DNA from: Salinisphaera sp002433465
GTDB lineage: Bacteria > Pseudomonadota > Gammaproteobacteria > Nevskiales > Salinisphaeraceae
Direction of reading: 5' to 3'
DNA length: 64,000 nt
NCBI RefSeq assembly: GCF_040361435.1
Contig: NZ_APNL01000003.1
Location: 124,001 to 188,000 of the forward strand
Shown: positions 34,272 through 44,400 of the stretch, piece after piece
How positions within the stretch are numbered: the first letter of the stretch is position 1
Layout: each line of letters opens with the position of its first letter
The notes under the pieces: model-generated
The model's input: the letters and a program-made list of their open reading frames with translations, nothing else
Databases searched by the model: none
Told to the model about the DNA's origin: nothing
Program-made: the position numbers and the translations under genes

Positions 34272-34342
34272 GCGCCGGGCAAGCAGACTGAAGCCGACCT
34301 GAGGCATAAAAGCCTGCTCTGTAGATCAGACTTGCCCGGCGC
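34272..34342 (+). ncRNA. Candidate bridge RNA region of the IS110-family element
   Basis: GCGCCGGGCAAG (34272–34283) pairs perfectly with CTTGCCCGGCGC (34331–34342). The 47-nt insert can add a CTGA/TCAG extension and an inner AGGC/GCCT hairpin with a six-base loop. It lies in the non-coding stretch 130–190 bp before the transposase, where IS110-group elements encode the structured bridge RNA that guides recombination. The RNA assignment is inference from position and structure; the exact element ends are not determined. Confidence 0.4.
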
Positions 34343-34462
34343 GCTTCGCGCTGTCGAGACTGGACGGTATGCCAAGACACGGCCCGCCGTGGCCGAGAGT
34401 CTGAATGAACAAGGCAAGTCGACACGCATCGATACAGGATCGCGCTTTGATGCAACGCAGGA

Positions 34463-35458
34463 GTGCCTATGATCGTTATCGGTCTGGATGTCTCCAAAAA
34501 CCGCCTGGATGCGGCGGTCAAACGCCCCGGCACGGACAAGTGGTACGACCGCAAAGTCGCCCACAGCAAGGCCGGCGTACACGAACTGGTCGAGCGGCTA
34601 TGTGACAAGCTCGACGCCACGCCCGATCAGCTTCGCGTGGTCATGGAGGCCACCGGCCCGTATCACGAAAAAGCCGCGCACTGGCTGTATGAACTCGACT
34701 GTACGCCCTGTGTCGCCAACCCCAAACGGGTACGCGATTTCGCCAAGGCCATGGGGCTGCTCAACAAAACCGATCGCGCCGATGCGCGCGCACTGTGTTT
34801 GTTCGGCGGCCAGGCCAAGCTATCGGCGTGGACGCCGCCCCCGCCGGAGGTCGCGACGCTGCGCGCGCTGATCAACCGGTTATCCGTGCTCGAAAACGAG
34901 CTCGGCCGAGAGACCAACCGGCGCGAAAAAGCGCAGGCCGGCCGAATGGCCGCCCCGGTGCTCGAGTCCATCGACCGCTGTATTGCATCGCTCAACGAAG
35001 AGATTCGGCGAATCAAGGATCAGATCGACGATCATTTCGATCAGCATCCGGATCTCAAGCGCGACAAGGCGCTACTGGCCTCCATTCCAGGCATCGGCCA
35101 GACCTCGGCTCGACATCTGCTGTGACTGCTGGCTGACCGGGACTTTACCAGCGTCCGTCAGGCCGCGGCCTTTGCCGGTCTGGCCGTGGTGCATTTCGAG
35201 TCGGGTTCGAGTGTGCGTGGCAAGCCTCATCTATCCAAACAAGGGTCGTCCAAACTACGGGCCGTTCTATACATGGCGGCCGTGGCGTCCTTGCGACATA
35301 ACCGCGCTTTGAAGATGTTCTACGAACGCCTGCGACAGCGCGGTAAACCTGCGTTGTCAGCGCTGGGCGCCGTCATGCGAAAGCTCGTTCATATCGCATT
35401 CGGCGTGTTCAAACATAAAACACCTTATGACCCGGCCATTGCCTCTCAAATCGCTTGA
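34463..35458 (+). pseudogene. IS110-family transposase interrupted by an in-frame UGA
   Basis: The frame starts MPMIVIGLDVSKNRLDAAVK (Met3 also possible) and has the DEDD-type residues Asp in GLDVSK, Glu in VMEATGPYHE and Asp in NKTDRADARAL. It reaches GIGQTSARHLL, then TGA at 35123–35125, and continues in the same frame with LLADRDFTSVRQAAAFAGL to a stop at 35456–35458; this second part is the IS116/IS110/IS902 domain (SGSSVRGKPHLSKQGS). A single-base change probably made the stop. IS110 elements lack terminal inverted repeats, so the boundaries are unclear. A GC-rich palindrome at 35494–35529 lies between it and pelG. Confidence 0.88.
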
Positions 35459-35535
35459 TGGTTGAGACGGTATCTACGGTTGGGGCGAGCTATCCGGTGC
35501 GCGGGGGGACGATTGCCCACCCGCGCCGGTATCCG

Positions 35536-36918
35536 TCAGCCCTGACGCTGCAGCATGAACGTCTGATACGTCAGCTTCTGGAACTCGCGGTCGAGGAAGG
35601 CCAGCCCGGCGAGCGACGAGATCATCAGCGAGATGGCGAAGCCGTAGCCGTAGAAGATCGCGCCGAGGTACATGCTCAGCAGTGTGAGTAACACGTTGCT
35701 CACGAGGAACAGCAGACACAGACCGAGCGCGATCTTGAGCTTGTCCAGATAGAAGATCACGTTGAGGATCGCCATGAAAAGCACCTGCATGCCCACGGCA
35801 ACGATATCGATATTGAACAGGGGCACGTAGTAAGGCGAAAAGCCCAGCCAGTCGATCAGCGACGGCGCGATCAACAACAGCGCGACCACGGTAATACCCT
35901 GAATCTTGAAGATATCGTAAACGCCCTGCTGCACCGTCTCGACCATGCGGTCGAGCCGTAGCTCGATATGGCTGAGGGTATCGCCGCCGCGTACGGCGTT
36001 GTAGTAGGCGTCGTAGCGTTCGGCGAAGTCGGTTTCCAGGCGGATCAGGAACACGGCCATGCCCGGCACGATCGACAGATAGGCCAGAAAGATCGGGAAA
36101 TCGTAGATCGGCGAGGCCCGTAGCGGGCCGATGACCTGCTCGGAGGTGGCCGGGTTGTACCAGAACAGGAATTTGTCGGCCCAGAGGCCCAGGTTATAGA
36201 ACAGCCCGGTAAAGGCCAGCGAGCGATACGTCATCTTGGCATGACGAATATCGAAGGCGGCGATGTTGTCGCCCGGGTAATAGCGCAGTACCAGAAACAG
36301 CAGGATGTAGAAGAGAATGCCCTGGCCGACGACGAAGCCGCCGAGCAGCCCGACGAGATCGTAGCGGCGCAGCGCCATGCCGAGCACGAAAGTAATCGCG
36401 TAGCCGATGAAGAAGGCCCAAAGCACCTGCCGATAGGCTTTCATCCCCGTGATGAATACGGTGATGCACCAGATATTGGTCAACAGCACAAAGCCGACGA
36501 ACATCTCCACGCGGTAGAGCAGCGGGGTCCCATCGAACAGCGCGTACAGCACCGCGAACCCTATGGCCGCGGCCAGCACGTTCATCATGGTGAGCAGGCC
36601 GATCAGGTTGGGCAGAATGGTCCCATCCTTCTTCTCGAACAGTCGATCGGCCACAAATCGGGTAAACAAAAGCTGGGCAATACCCGACAGGCTCAGCGAC
36701 GCGGCGACCAGATAGGTCACCGATACCAGGAACTGCCAGATCTGCTGCGAGCGATCCGGCAGCAGACCGAGGGTGAGCAGGCCGATGGCCATGATCACGA
36801 GAATCGACAGTACCCACGGCCCCGAGCTGATGATGCCCGCGTAACCATAGGCACGCAGCAGTCCGAAATAACTGTCCTTGCGTAGCAGCTTGCGCAGCTC
36901 GAAACCGATACCGGCCAT
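35536..36918 (-). CDS. pelG: Pel polysaccharide inner-membrane protein PelG
   Basis: A 460-aa membrane protein with about 12 hydrophobic helices, of the Wzx/MATE-like PelG type, starting MAGIGFELRKLLRKDSYFGL. Characteristic stretches include YAGIISSGPWVLSIL and LFTRFVADRLFEKKD. It acts with PelD and PelE in the inner-membrane complex that exports Pel while PelF polymerises it. It is last in the operon, 4 bp after pelF. Its stop is 77 bp from the end of the broken IS110 transposase. Confidence 0.95.
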   Translation of the reverse strand: MAGIGFELRKLLRKDSYFGLLRAYGYAGIISSGPWVLSILVIMAIGLLTLGLLPDRSQQIWQFLVSVTYLVAASLSLSGIAQLLFTRFVADRLFEKKDGTILPNLIGLLTMMNVLAAAIGFAVLYALFDGTPLLYRVEMFVGFVLLTNIWCITVFITGMKAYRQVLWAFFIGYAITFVLGMALRRYDLVGLLGGFVVGQGILFYILLFLVLRYYPGDNIAAFDIRHAKMTYRSLAFTGLFYNLGLWADKFLFWYNPATSEQVIGPLRASPIYDFPIFLAYLSIVPGMAVFLIRLETDFAERYDAYYNAVRGGDTLSHIELRLDRMVETVQQGVYDIFKIQGITVVALLLIAPSLIDWLGFSPYYVPLFNIDIVAVGMQVLFMAILNVIFYLDKLKIALGLCLLFLVSNVLLTLLSMYLGAIFYGYGFAISLMISSLAGLAFLDREFQKLTYQTFMLQRQG

Positions 36919-36922
36919 GCCC

Positions 36923-38506
36923 CTACTCCCCTGCGGCAGCTACCGGTCGCGCCCGCTGATCGGTCGCTTCCGCGTATAGATGTTCGTAACGTTCGAGCAT
37001 AAGCTGCTCGGAATAGTGCTCGTCGACGCGCTTGATGCCCACCTCGCGGGCCGACTCCCAGGCCTCACGGTCGTTGAGCAGATCCAGGATCGCGGCCGCC
37101 GTTTCGCCCGGATCGGCGATCGGCACGATACGACCGGCCGCATGTTTGGAATCGGCCGGCGTGGTCAGCGACGTCGCGCGGTCTTTCGGATGGCCGTGCA
37201 CCAATTCGTAGCAGGAACCCACGTCGGTACACACCACCGGAATACCCGAGGCCATCGCCTCGAGCGCCACCAGCGGCTGGGCTTCACTAATGGAGGTCAG
37301 CGTGGCCACACGAATACGCGCGAACACGTCTTCCGCCTTCTGGAAACCGCGGAACTGCACGATACCGCCCAGATCCAGCTGGGCCGCCAGATCGCGGCAT
37401 TCCTGGGCGTATTCCGGATCTTCCGATTCCGGGCCCACGATCCAGCCCTGCGCGCCCGGCAGGCGCGACGCGACGATACGCATCGCGCGCACGAACGTCT
37501 TGATTTCCTTGATCGGCGCCACGCGCCCGATCAGGGCGATGATGGGTGCGGTGTTCTTGTGGGTCTGTTCGCGCAGCGGCGAAAAACGGCTGATGTTGAT
37601 GCCGTTGGGGATTACCCGGGTATGTTCCGCCGGCGCGCCGTCGATGATCTGACGTTCCCGGTTGCCCTCGTAGAGCGTGGTGATCGGGTTGGCCGCGGCA
37701 TACGTCAACCGGCCAATGCCGTCAAAAAACCGGATCCAGAGCCGCCGGATATAGCTCACGTCATGGCGAAAGCCGTGGGTGAGCACGTCGTCGTAGGTCC
37801 GGATCCAATCGGCCTCGGTGAGGTCGATCTGGCGTTCCTTGGTATAGATGCCGTGCTCGGTCACGATGAACGGTATATCGTGCATATGCCGCGCCAGCGC
37901 GCCCAGAAAGCCCGCATAACCGGTCGAGATCGAATGCAGACACCGGCTCGGCGGCAGGTTGCGGGCGATGCGCGCGAGCATGAACAACGGCGAGTGCATG
38001 TTGCGCACCGACCAGAAATAATCGAGAAACGACGGGTCGGTGCAGTACTTGCGATAGTAATCGACGATCTGTTCCCAGGCCTGGCGGCTGTACAGAAAGT
38101 CCTCATGCGACAGGCCGCCCTTCTTGCCCAGCAGCTGCGCGACTTCGCACAGCTGGCTGTTCGGGTCCGAGCTACGCGGATCCTTGAAGTACTGGTGCAA
38201 GTCGTCGCTGGCCTTGAAGGCCTTGCGGTTGCCTTCGAACTGGCGCGGCTCGTCGACGCTCTGGCCGGCGTCCATCAGATAATGGCATTCCAGATGCACG
38301 ACGTTGTCGGGCTTGTCGTAAAGAATGCCGTTATAGGCGGCCTCACTGCCGCCCATGAACACGATGGCGAAACGACGATGCGGCAGGCCGCGGATCATCT
38401 GTTCAACCCAGCTGGCGACGCCGCCACGCACCATGGGATAGGTACCCTCGAGCAACAGCGTGACGTCCGCCGGCGGGTCGTTCGGGCGCAGGGTGGGCCA
38501 TTTCAT
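36923..38506 (-). CDS. pelF: Pel polysaccharide glycosyltransferase PelF
   Basis: A 527-aa cytoplasmic GT4-type enzyme starting MKWPTLRPNDPPADVTLLLE, with the PelF-typical YPMVRGGVASWVEQMIRGLP. The donor-binding half has VIPNGINISRF, IALIGRVAPIKEIKTFVRAM and SISEAQPLVALEAMASGIPV (E-x7-E). It builds the Pel chain from UDP-sugars. The start overlaps the pelE stop by 4 bp (ATGA), which excludes the longer frame to 38623. Confidence 0.96.
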   Translation of the reverse strand: MKWPTLRPNDPPADVTLLLEGTYPMVRGGVASWVEQMIRGLPHRRFAIVFMGGSEAAYNGILYDKPDNVVHLECHYLMDAGQSVDEPRQFEGNRKAFKASDDLHQYFKDPRSSDPNSQLCEVAQLLGKKGGLSHEDFLYSRQAWEQIVDYYRKYCTDPSFLDYFWSVRNMHSPLFMLARIARNLPPSRCLHSISTGYAGFLGALARHMHDIPFIVTEHGIYTKERQIDLTEADWIRTYDDVLTHGFRHDVSYIRRLWIRFFDGIGRLTYAAANPITTLYEGNRERQIIDGAPAEHTRVIPNGINISRFSPLREQTHKNTAPIIALIGRVAPIKEIKTFVRAMRIVASRLPGAQGWIVGPESEDPEYAQECRDLAAQLDLGGIVQFRGFQKAEDVFARIRVATLTSISEAQPLVALEAMASGIPVVCTDVGSCYELVHGHPKDRATSLTTPADSKHAAGRIVPIADPGETAAAILDLLNDREAWESAREVGIKRVDEHYSEQLMLERYEHLYAEATDQRARPVAAAGE

Positions 38507-39495
38507 AACCAGTACTCCATCACCGGCCGCATAACAGGATTGTTGGACGCGCGTGGGCTCATGCGCGCCAGTGCCGGGGCCACTTCGTTGTAGTCGCCGC
38601 GCACGAACGCCAGTTCCGCCCAACGCGGTGCGGCATCGTCGCTCGACAAGCCCAGACGCTCGGCGCGACGCAGCGAGTCCTCGGCGTCGTCGTAATCACG
38701 AAGTTCCATGCAGATTCGTGCCCGCAACAGGGAGCGCTGGGCCGAATCGTTGCGCTCGATCGCGGTATCCAGCGCATCGCGCGCCTTGGTCAGCATGAGC
38801 TGCTTGACGCTGCCCTTGGCCAGCTCCAGATAGGAAAACTCCCAGAACAGCAGCGCCCGCTCTTCGTGCAACTCGCCGTCCGGATCGCCGCTGGCGGCGA
38901 TGGCGTCGCGCACCTCGTTGAGCTGCCCCTCCAGATCGCGTTCGATCGAGTTGAGCATGGCATACGCGAGCAAGCGCACTTCGTCAGCCGAATCACTCAA
39001 TGCCGAGCGCAGAATGGGCACCGCGTCGCGGCGCGGCAGATGACGACAGGCCATGATCGCCTGCTGGCGACGGTTACGGTCGTCGAAATGGGTCAGTACC
39101 GACGCCAGCCCGTCGCGCATGAAGACATCATTCGGGTCCACCGTGACCGGCTGGAACGGCAAGTCCGGAATCGCCAGCGCGTCCCAGGCCTTGGGCTTTT
39201 CGCGGTAGGCAAAATACAGTCCGGACAGCATGCCCAGAGTCAGTCCGATGGCGCCCAACGGCGGCGTGAACACGCTCGCGGTGGCCAGAAAGGCGAAACC
39301 GCCCGCCACCGGGCGCTTGTAGTTGGGCGGCAGCGCCAGATACAGCCCCACGATCAGCACAGCACAGCCAATGAGATGCACCAGCAAGATCGTGAGCAGC
39401 GCCACCGGCTCATGCCAGCCGATGACGAAGGCCCAGGTCGCCAATGCCTCGATCAGCAGCCCCAGCGGGATTAAAATCAGGCTAAGCAGGCGCAT
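38503..39495 (-). CDS. pelE: Pel inner-membrane/TPR protein PelE
   Basis: A 330-aa protein. Two or three membrane helices lie in residues 1–100 (MRLLSLILIPLGLLIEALAT, AVLIVGLYLALP, GAIGLTLGMLSGLYFAY), followed by a cytoplasmic helical-repeat region with TPR-like units (LLRARICMELRDYDDAEDSL). This matches PelE, which scaffolds PelD/PelG. The start at 39495 overlaps the pelD stop by 14 bp; a longer frame to 39600 would run deep into pelD and is not supported. Confidence 0.92.
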   Translation of the reverse strand: MRLLSLILIPLGLLIEALATWAFVIGWHEPVALLTILLVHLIGCAVLIVGLYLALPPNYKRPVAGGFAFLATASVFTPPLGAIGLTLGMLSGLYFAYREKPKAWDALAIPDLPFQPVTVDPNDVFMRDGLASVLTHFDDRNRRQQAIMACRHLPRRDAVPILRSALSDSADEVRLLAYAMLNSIERDLEGQLNEVRDAIAASGDPDGELHEERALLFWEFSYLELAKGSVKQLMLTKARDALDTAIERNDSAQRSLLRARICMELRDYDDAEDSLRRAERLGLSSDDAAPRWAELAFVRGDYNEVAPALARMSPRASNNPVMRPVMEYWL

Positions 39496-40852
39496 TTTGC
39501 TCGGCCTGACGACGGATACCGGCGACCAGATTGGCGGCCGATTGTTTGCCATCGACGTTGCGCTGGTGGAACACCAGACCGCTTTCTGCCACGTCCACAC
39601 CGAAACGCTCGTTGAGCAACAGCGTCATGCGCTCGCGATACGCCGCCGAGCCACGCTCGGGCGTGAGCGGCATGAGCACGTAAATCAGCTTCGAGTCGTG
39701 GCCCAGATCGGTGGTCCAGGCATAGTCGAGCGCGCGCAGCTGCTCGTAGATGAGATCGGCCAGCGTCGCACTGCTGACGTCGTCAATATGCCCCGGCACC
39801 TCGAACGCCACCAGTAGCGAGCTCAGTTTGTAGCGCGCCGCATAACGCGACCAACGCTTGAGCCGCTGCTCGAACTGGAAGCGGGCCAGCTCGGCATCCG
39901 CCGGGGTGCGGGCATAGGCCTCGGTGATGATGTCGCCCAGATTGCCGCCCAGCACGGACAGCAGATGCAGGTTGCCGCGTTCAAACTCGACGAACGGCAT
40001 TTCCGAAACCGTCACGATCGCCCAGATCTTGTCGTTGACGTCGATCAGAGGAATCACGGCCAGCAGCGGCTGGGCGCGGTTCTGCAATTCGACTTCCATC
40101 TCGCTCTTCAGGCTGATCATGCAGCGCTGTTCGATACAGGCCTGCACCATCGGATCGCTGGCGATATCCCGATCGACCGGCCGGCCGCCGATAAACGCCA
40201 GCGGCTCCCGCTCGACGCGTTCGCGTTCGTCGACGCGATAGAGCGCGCCCTGCTCCACGCGCCCCTCGTGCGAGATGAAGCTCAACAGGTCGCTGGCCCG
40301 CTCGGTGAGAATATCGTCGCCGGGCTCCACCACGTCGAAACGCTCGGCCAGGGCAAGCAGCACATCGCGCAGGTTGTGCGGATTGGCCGCCAGACGCTCG
40401 GCGAGCTGATCATGCGAAACGCGCAACACATGAAAGTTGCGCACGAACTCTTCAAGGCGCGTGCCCTGATAGTCGTTGATGATCTTCATCTGGGTGATAC
40501 GGCGCCGCCAGATGTCGGTGAACTCACCGGCCACCATGCCGGTGAGCAGTACCCCGATGGCGTACTCGATCGGCAGATTGCCCTCTTCCCAGCCGGCGCC
40601 CGCGGCAATCATCATCAGCGCCACCGTGAGCAGCGCCGACGCAAAGCCGAACAGAAAGCCATAGCGCAGGCCCGCGAGCAGCGGCCCGAGGATCAGCCAG
40701 GCGAACGCGCTGGTATAGAACAGCGGGTCGTCGGCATTAAACAGCCAGCCGGCCACCGGCACCAGCAGCGTGAGCACCGCCGTTTCCAGCATGCGCACCC
40801 AGATGGGCGGCACCTGGTAGTTCACGTCTTCTATTTGGGTGACCATAGGCAA
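39482..40852 (-). CDS. pelD: Pel c-di-GMP receptor PelD
   Basis: A 456-aa inner-membrane protein. Four N-terminal helices (about 20–110), a GAF domain (about 160–310) and a degenerate GGDEF domain (about 320–445) are seen. The inhibitory-site motif RALD (Arg373, Asp376) sits where P. aeruginosa PelD has its c-di-GMP-binding RxxD (367–370), and the GGDEF signature is degenerate (GHDSKL). c-di-GMP binding should therefore switch on Pel synthesis post-translationally; cyclase activity is not expected. It is fourth in the operon. Confidence 0.95.
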   Translation of the reverse strand: MPMVTQIEDVNYQVPPIWVRMLETAVLTLLVPVAGWLFNADDPLFYTSAFAWLILGPLLAGLRYGFLFGFASALLTVALMMIAAGAGWEEGNLPIEYAIGVLLTGMVAGEFTDIWRRRITQMKIINDYQGTRLEEFVRNFHVLRVSHDQLAERLAANPHNLRDVLLALAERFDVVEPGDDILTERASDLLSFISHEGRVEQGALYRVDERERVEREPLAFIGGRPVDRDIASDPMVQACIEQRCMISLKSEMEVELQNRAQPLLAVIPLIDVNDKIWAIVTVSEMPFVEFERGNLHLLSVLGGNLGDIITEAYARTPADAELARFQFEQRLKRWSRYAARYKLSSLLVAFEVPGHIDDVSSATLADLIYEQLRALDYAWTTDLGHDSKLIYVLMPLTPERGSAAYRERMTLLLNERFGVDVAESGLVFHQRNVDGKQSAANLVAGIRRQAEQNAPA

Positions 40853-40890
40853 CCTTTCGTACTTTCGGGCCGGCTAGAAGCGGATCTGAC

Positions 40891-41415
40891 TTAAAGCGGC
40901 ATGTCGCCGACGAGATCGCTCATCAGCTTCTGCGCGGTACCACTGACCGTGGCATAACCCCAGCCCGCCTTGGAACCGGACGCACTCCACACCGTGGCAC
41001 CGGTATTGATGTCGATCACGCGCAGGCTGATACCCACGGCCGGCTCGCCGTCGAGGCCGGTCTTGTACTGCCATTCCTCGACCGCGCCGGTCACGCCGTA
41101 CTGATAGCCCTGGCTGCGCGCCCAGCTCAGCGCCTGGTCGAGTGCCGCGTTCTGGTCGAATTCCGGCAGACCGCCGTTATCGCTGCGCGGGGCCGGCGTA
41201 AGCGTGCCCACGCCGCGCTGGTGCAGCAGCGTGGTAAGGATGGATTCGGCGCGCTGGCCTGCCTGCGGCGTTTCCGCATAGTTAGCGATCGGCAGCAATG
41301 CCCACCGCGCCGAGCCATCGAGCTGCTGGCTGCGATGCACATCGGTGACCGCACAGCCGGAAAGCATGGCGACGGCAAGCGCGAACAGGCCTGCGATAAG
41401 AGTAGAGCGTTTCAT
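40891..41415 (-). CDS. pelC: Pel outer-membrane lipoprotein PelC
   Basis: A 174-aa lipoprotein. The signal peptide MKRSTLIAGLFALAVAMLSG ends in a lipobox LSGC (Cys21). The mature part has WALLPIANYAETPQAGQRAE and the C-terminal TGATVWSASGSKAGWGY. PelC forms a dodecameric ring under the PelB porin that guides cationic Pel to the outer membrane. It sits between pelB and pelD with short gaps (56 and 38 bp). Confidence 0.95.
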   Translation of the reverse strand: MKRSTLIAGLFALAVAMLSGCAVTDVHRSQQLDGSARWALLPIANYAETPQAGQRAESILTTLLHQRGVGTLTPAPRSDNGGLPEFDQNAALDQALSWARSQGYQYGVTGAVEEWQYKTGLDGEPAVGISLRVIDINTGATVWSASGSKAGWGYATVSGTAQKLMSDLVGDMPL

Positions 41416-41471
41416 GGTGGTGGTTTCTCCCTGCCTACGAGTGACGTTGTTGAGCGTTCTTTTTCGGCGCG

Positions 41472-44400
41472 TTAACGGCCGAGGAAATACTGATACTTGA
41501 TGGAACCGCTGTACGAATTGTCCTGGGTCTGACTGCCGGTCTGATCGACGCCAAAGTTCAAGCTCAACTCGTCGCTGCCGAATACGCGGCTGCCGATCGC
41601 GACGTTCGCGCTGATGCCGAACTCGTTGTCGGGCAGCACATAGCCGGTATCGATATTCAACTGATAACGCGGCGACGCCACCAGCGGATATTCCTCGCCC
41701 GGAATGCCGCGTGCGAACGACAGGCCCGCGCCAAGAAAGGTGTATCGCGTGGGTACGACGTCGTTGAGGTTGGTGCCGGCCGGCAGGCGCGCCGCCATGT
41801 CGGACGGCAGATCGTCTTCCAGGAAGTTCTGCGACGTGTCCGCGAAAATGCGTGCCTGGACCTGATGCGTCGGCCCCACCATCAACGAGTGCGCGAACGA
41901 TGCTTCCACACCGTAGCCATCGCCGAGGTCGTTACGATCCTCGCGCGAGTGGTACTGCGAGTAGGTCGCGGTCAGCGAAAGACTGTCACGCGGGTTGAGC
42001 ACCCATTCCAGGCCCACGCCCAGATCGTCGCGCAGTCCGAGCGCGCGCAACTGGGCGGTATCGTCCGCCAGCGTATTGATGTCCAGGAACACCGAAGCGC
42101 CGACGTTGCTGGTGAGCTGCCAGTCCTGACGCAGGCCCAGCTGGGCGATGTCCTTGGCGTCGGTGGAAACCGCCCCCACACGCACGGTGGTCAAGCCGCG
42201 ACGCTCGCGCCAGTTGAGCACAACGTTGGCGAATTGCTCGTCTTCCAGACCGTCGAGATCAACCAGATCGTCGTCGGCCGAGAGCTGACGCGCGCCCAGC
42301 TCGACGCGCGTGGACAGCTTCTCGCCGCTCAAGCGCAGGAATACGCTTTCGGAGTTGATGTCCAGATCGCTGATGCTGCGCACGATCAGTTCCGTGCCGA
42401 AATTCTGCGGCATGGTCTGGTAGAGCTCGGCCGCATATCGCGGCACCACGTCGATACCCGTCACATAGGGTTCGTCCGGGCGTTCGTGCTCAAGCGCCAG
42501 CACCAGCGCGCGGGCCCGGTAATCGAGCTGGCGCAACGCCGTGATGCGATCGGCAATGCCGATACCGCCATCCGGACGCGAGCCTTCGAGGATGCGCTGC
42601 ATCGCAACCTGGTCGTTGGCCTGCAAGGCAACCGCGAGTTCCTGCCAGTCTTCGGTGGCGATACGGCGGCGATGCGCCTGCAGCAGCCAGTAGCGCGAAT
42701 AGGCCGGCTCTTCTTCACTGAGATAGTAGCCGAACAGCATTTCGACATCGGTCGGCGTGAGTTCGTCACCGCTGCGCCCATCCAGGGCCCGACGCAGCCA
42801 GTCGCGGCCTTCGTCGGCCCCCAGCATGGTCGCCTGCACCGACAGAATGCGGCCATCCTGCTCGCGCTGTTCGCGGGTGAGCTTACCCTGCGCCTGCAGG
42901 TGGTTCATCAGCCGCGGGCGCAGTTCGGTGAGCGCATATTCGCGCATGCGCCGCGCCGAGTCGAAGCGCCGACCGCGCTCGAGCGCATCGGCATAGTCGA
43001 GCACGAGCAGGTAATTATCGGGGTCGCGCTGTACCGCGCGGTCGTACCACGGCAGGGCCGTACGCGTCTGGCCCAACCGGCTGTAGGCCATGGCGAACAC
43101 CGGCCACTGCCGCGAGTCGTTCTTGGCATCGTCCGACCAGGCATTGACGTAGCGCGCCAGCTCCTCGGTATAGCCGCCGTCTGCCAGCGTCGCCAGCAGG
43201 GCCGACCGGGTACCGGCGTCGTCGGGCGCCAGTGACAGCGACTTGAGATAGGCGCGCCGCGCGCGAGCGAGATCGCGCTGCTGGTACTGGTAATCGCCGT
43301 AGAGCTGCCAGTAGTCGGCCGACTGCTCGAACACGGCCGGCCGCGTCTGTGCCATGGCGATGAGTTCGCGGGTGAGGTCGGGCCGATTTTCGCGCTGTGC
43401 CGCGGCCAGCATGGTCACGATCATGTCGCCGTGCTGGTTCTCGCGCCAGTCGGTACGGGCCACTTCCATGGCCATATCCATGCGCCCCGTCACCACGGCC
43501 GCCTGTGCCAGACGCAGATAGCCCGTCTCGTCGAGCTTGCGCCCGAGATAAAGCTGGTAGTAAGCATCGCGGGCGACCGCCGGACGGTTCTGGTTCCACG
43601 CCAGCTCGCCAACGGTTTCCCAGTAGAAAACTTCCTCATCGGTGGCGGTGCCGGGCTTGTTAGGCAGCGACGTCATCACCGCCAGCGCCTCGTCGACCTG
43701 CCACTGGCGGGTCAACAGGCGACCGCGCGCCTGGCTTTCTTCCAGGCCACGACCAAAGCGCGACGCGATTTCGTTCCAGGTGGCAAGCGCGCCCGGCAGG
43801 TCGCCGTTGAGCTCCTGCAAGCGGGCCAACCGCACCCAGAGATCCTCGTCGGGCGAACCCTCGTTCACCCAGTTCGACAACATCGAAATGGCGCGATCCG
43901 GATCGCCCTCGCTGTTGAGCACGTCCACAAGCAGCCGGCGCTGGCTGGTGCTCAGGGGGTGGCGCGACTGGATACGCTGCAATGCGGCCAGTACCGCGGC
44001 GGTGTCGTTGAGGTCAGTGCCGAGATCGATGATCTGATTATCGTACTCGTCGGAGCTGCTGCGCTGCGCCAGCCACTTGTAGTTGGCCAGGGCCGCCGCC
44101 GGCTGCCCGGCCCAGAGCTGCACCTGGGCGAGCTGGGCACGCAGGCTGACGTTGTCCGGGTTACGATTGACCAGTCGTTGTAGCCCGGCAAGCGCTTCAT
44201 CGAGCTGATTGTTCGCCAGGGCAATCTGCGCGTCGCGCTCCAGGCCCTGCTCGTCGTCCGGGCGCAGCTTCACATAGCGACGCGACCAGGCCTGAGCCTG
44301 GGCCAGGCGATTGTTCGCCAGCGCCATCTCGATGCCGATATCGAGGAAAGTGGGATCGTCCGGGTAAGCGTCGATGAACTCGCCCGCCATACGCAGACCG

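Noticed and set aside
35123..35125. Selenocysteine at the in-frame UGA of the transposase
   Set aside because: IS110 transposases do not contain selenocysteine and no SECIS-like hairpin is evident right after the UGA; a nonsense mutation is simpler.
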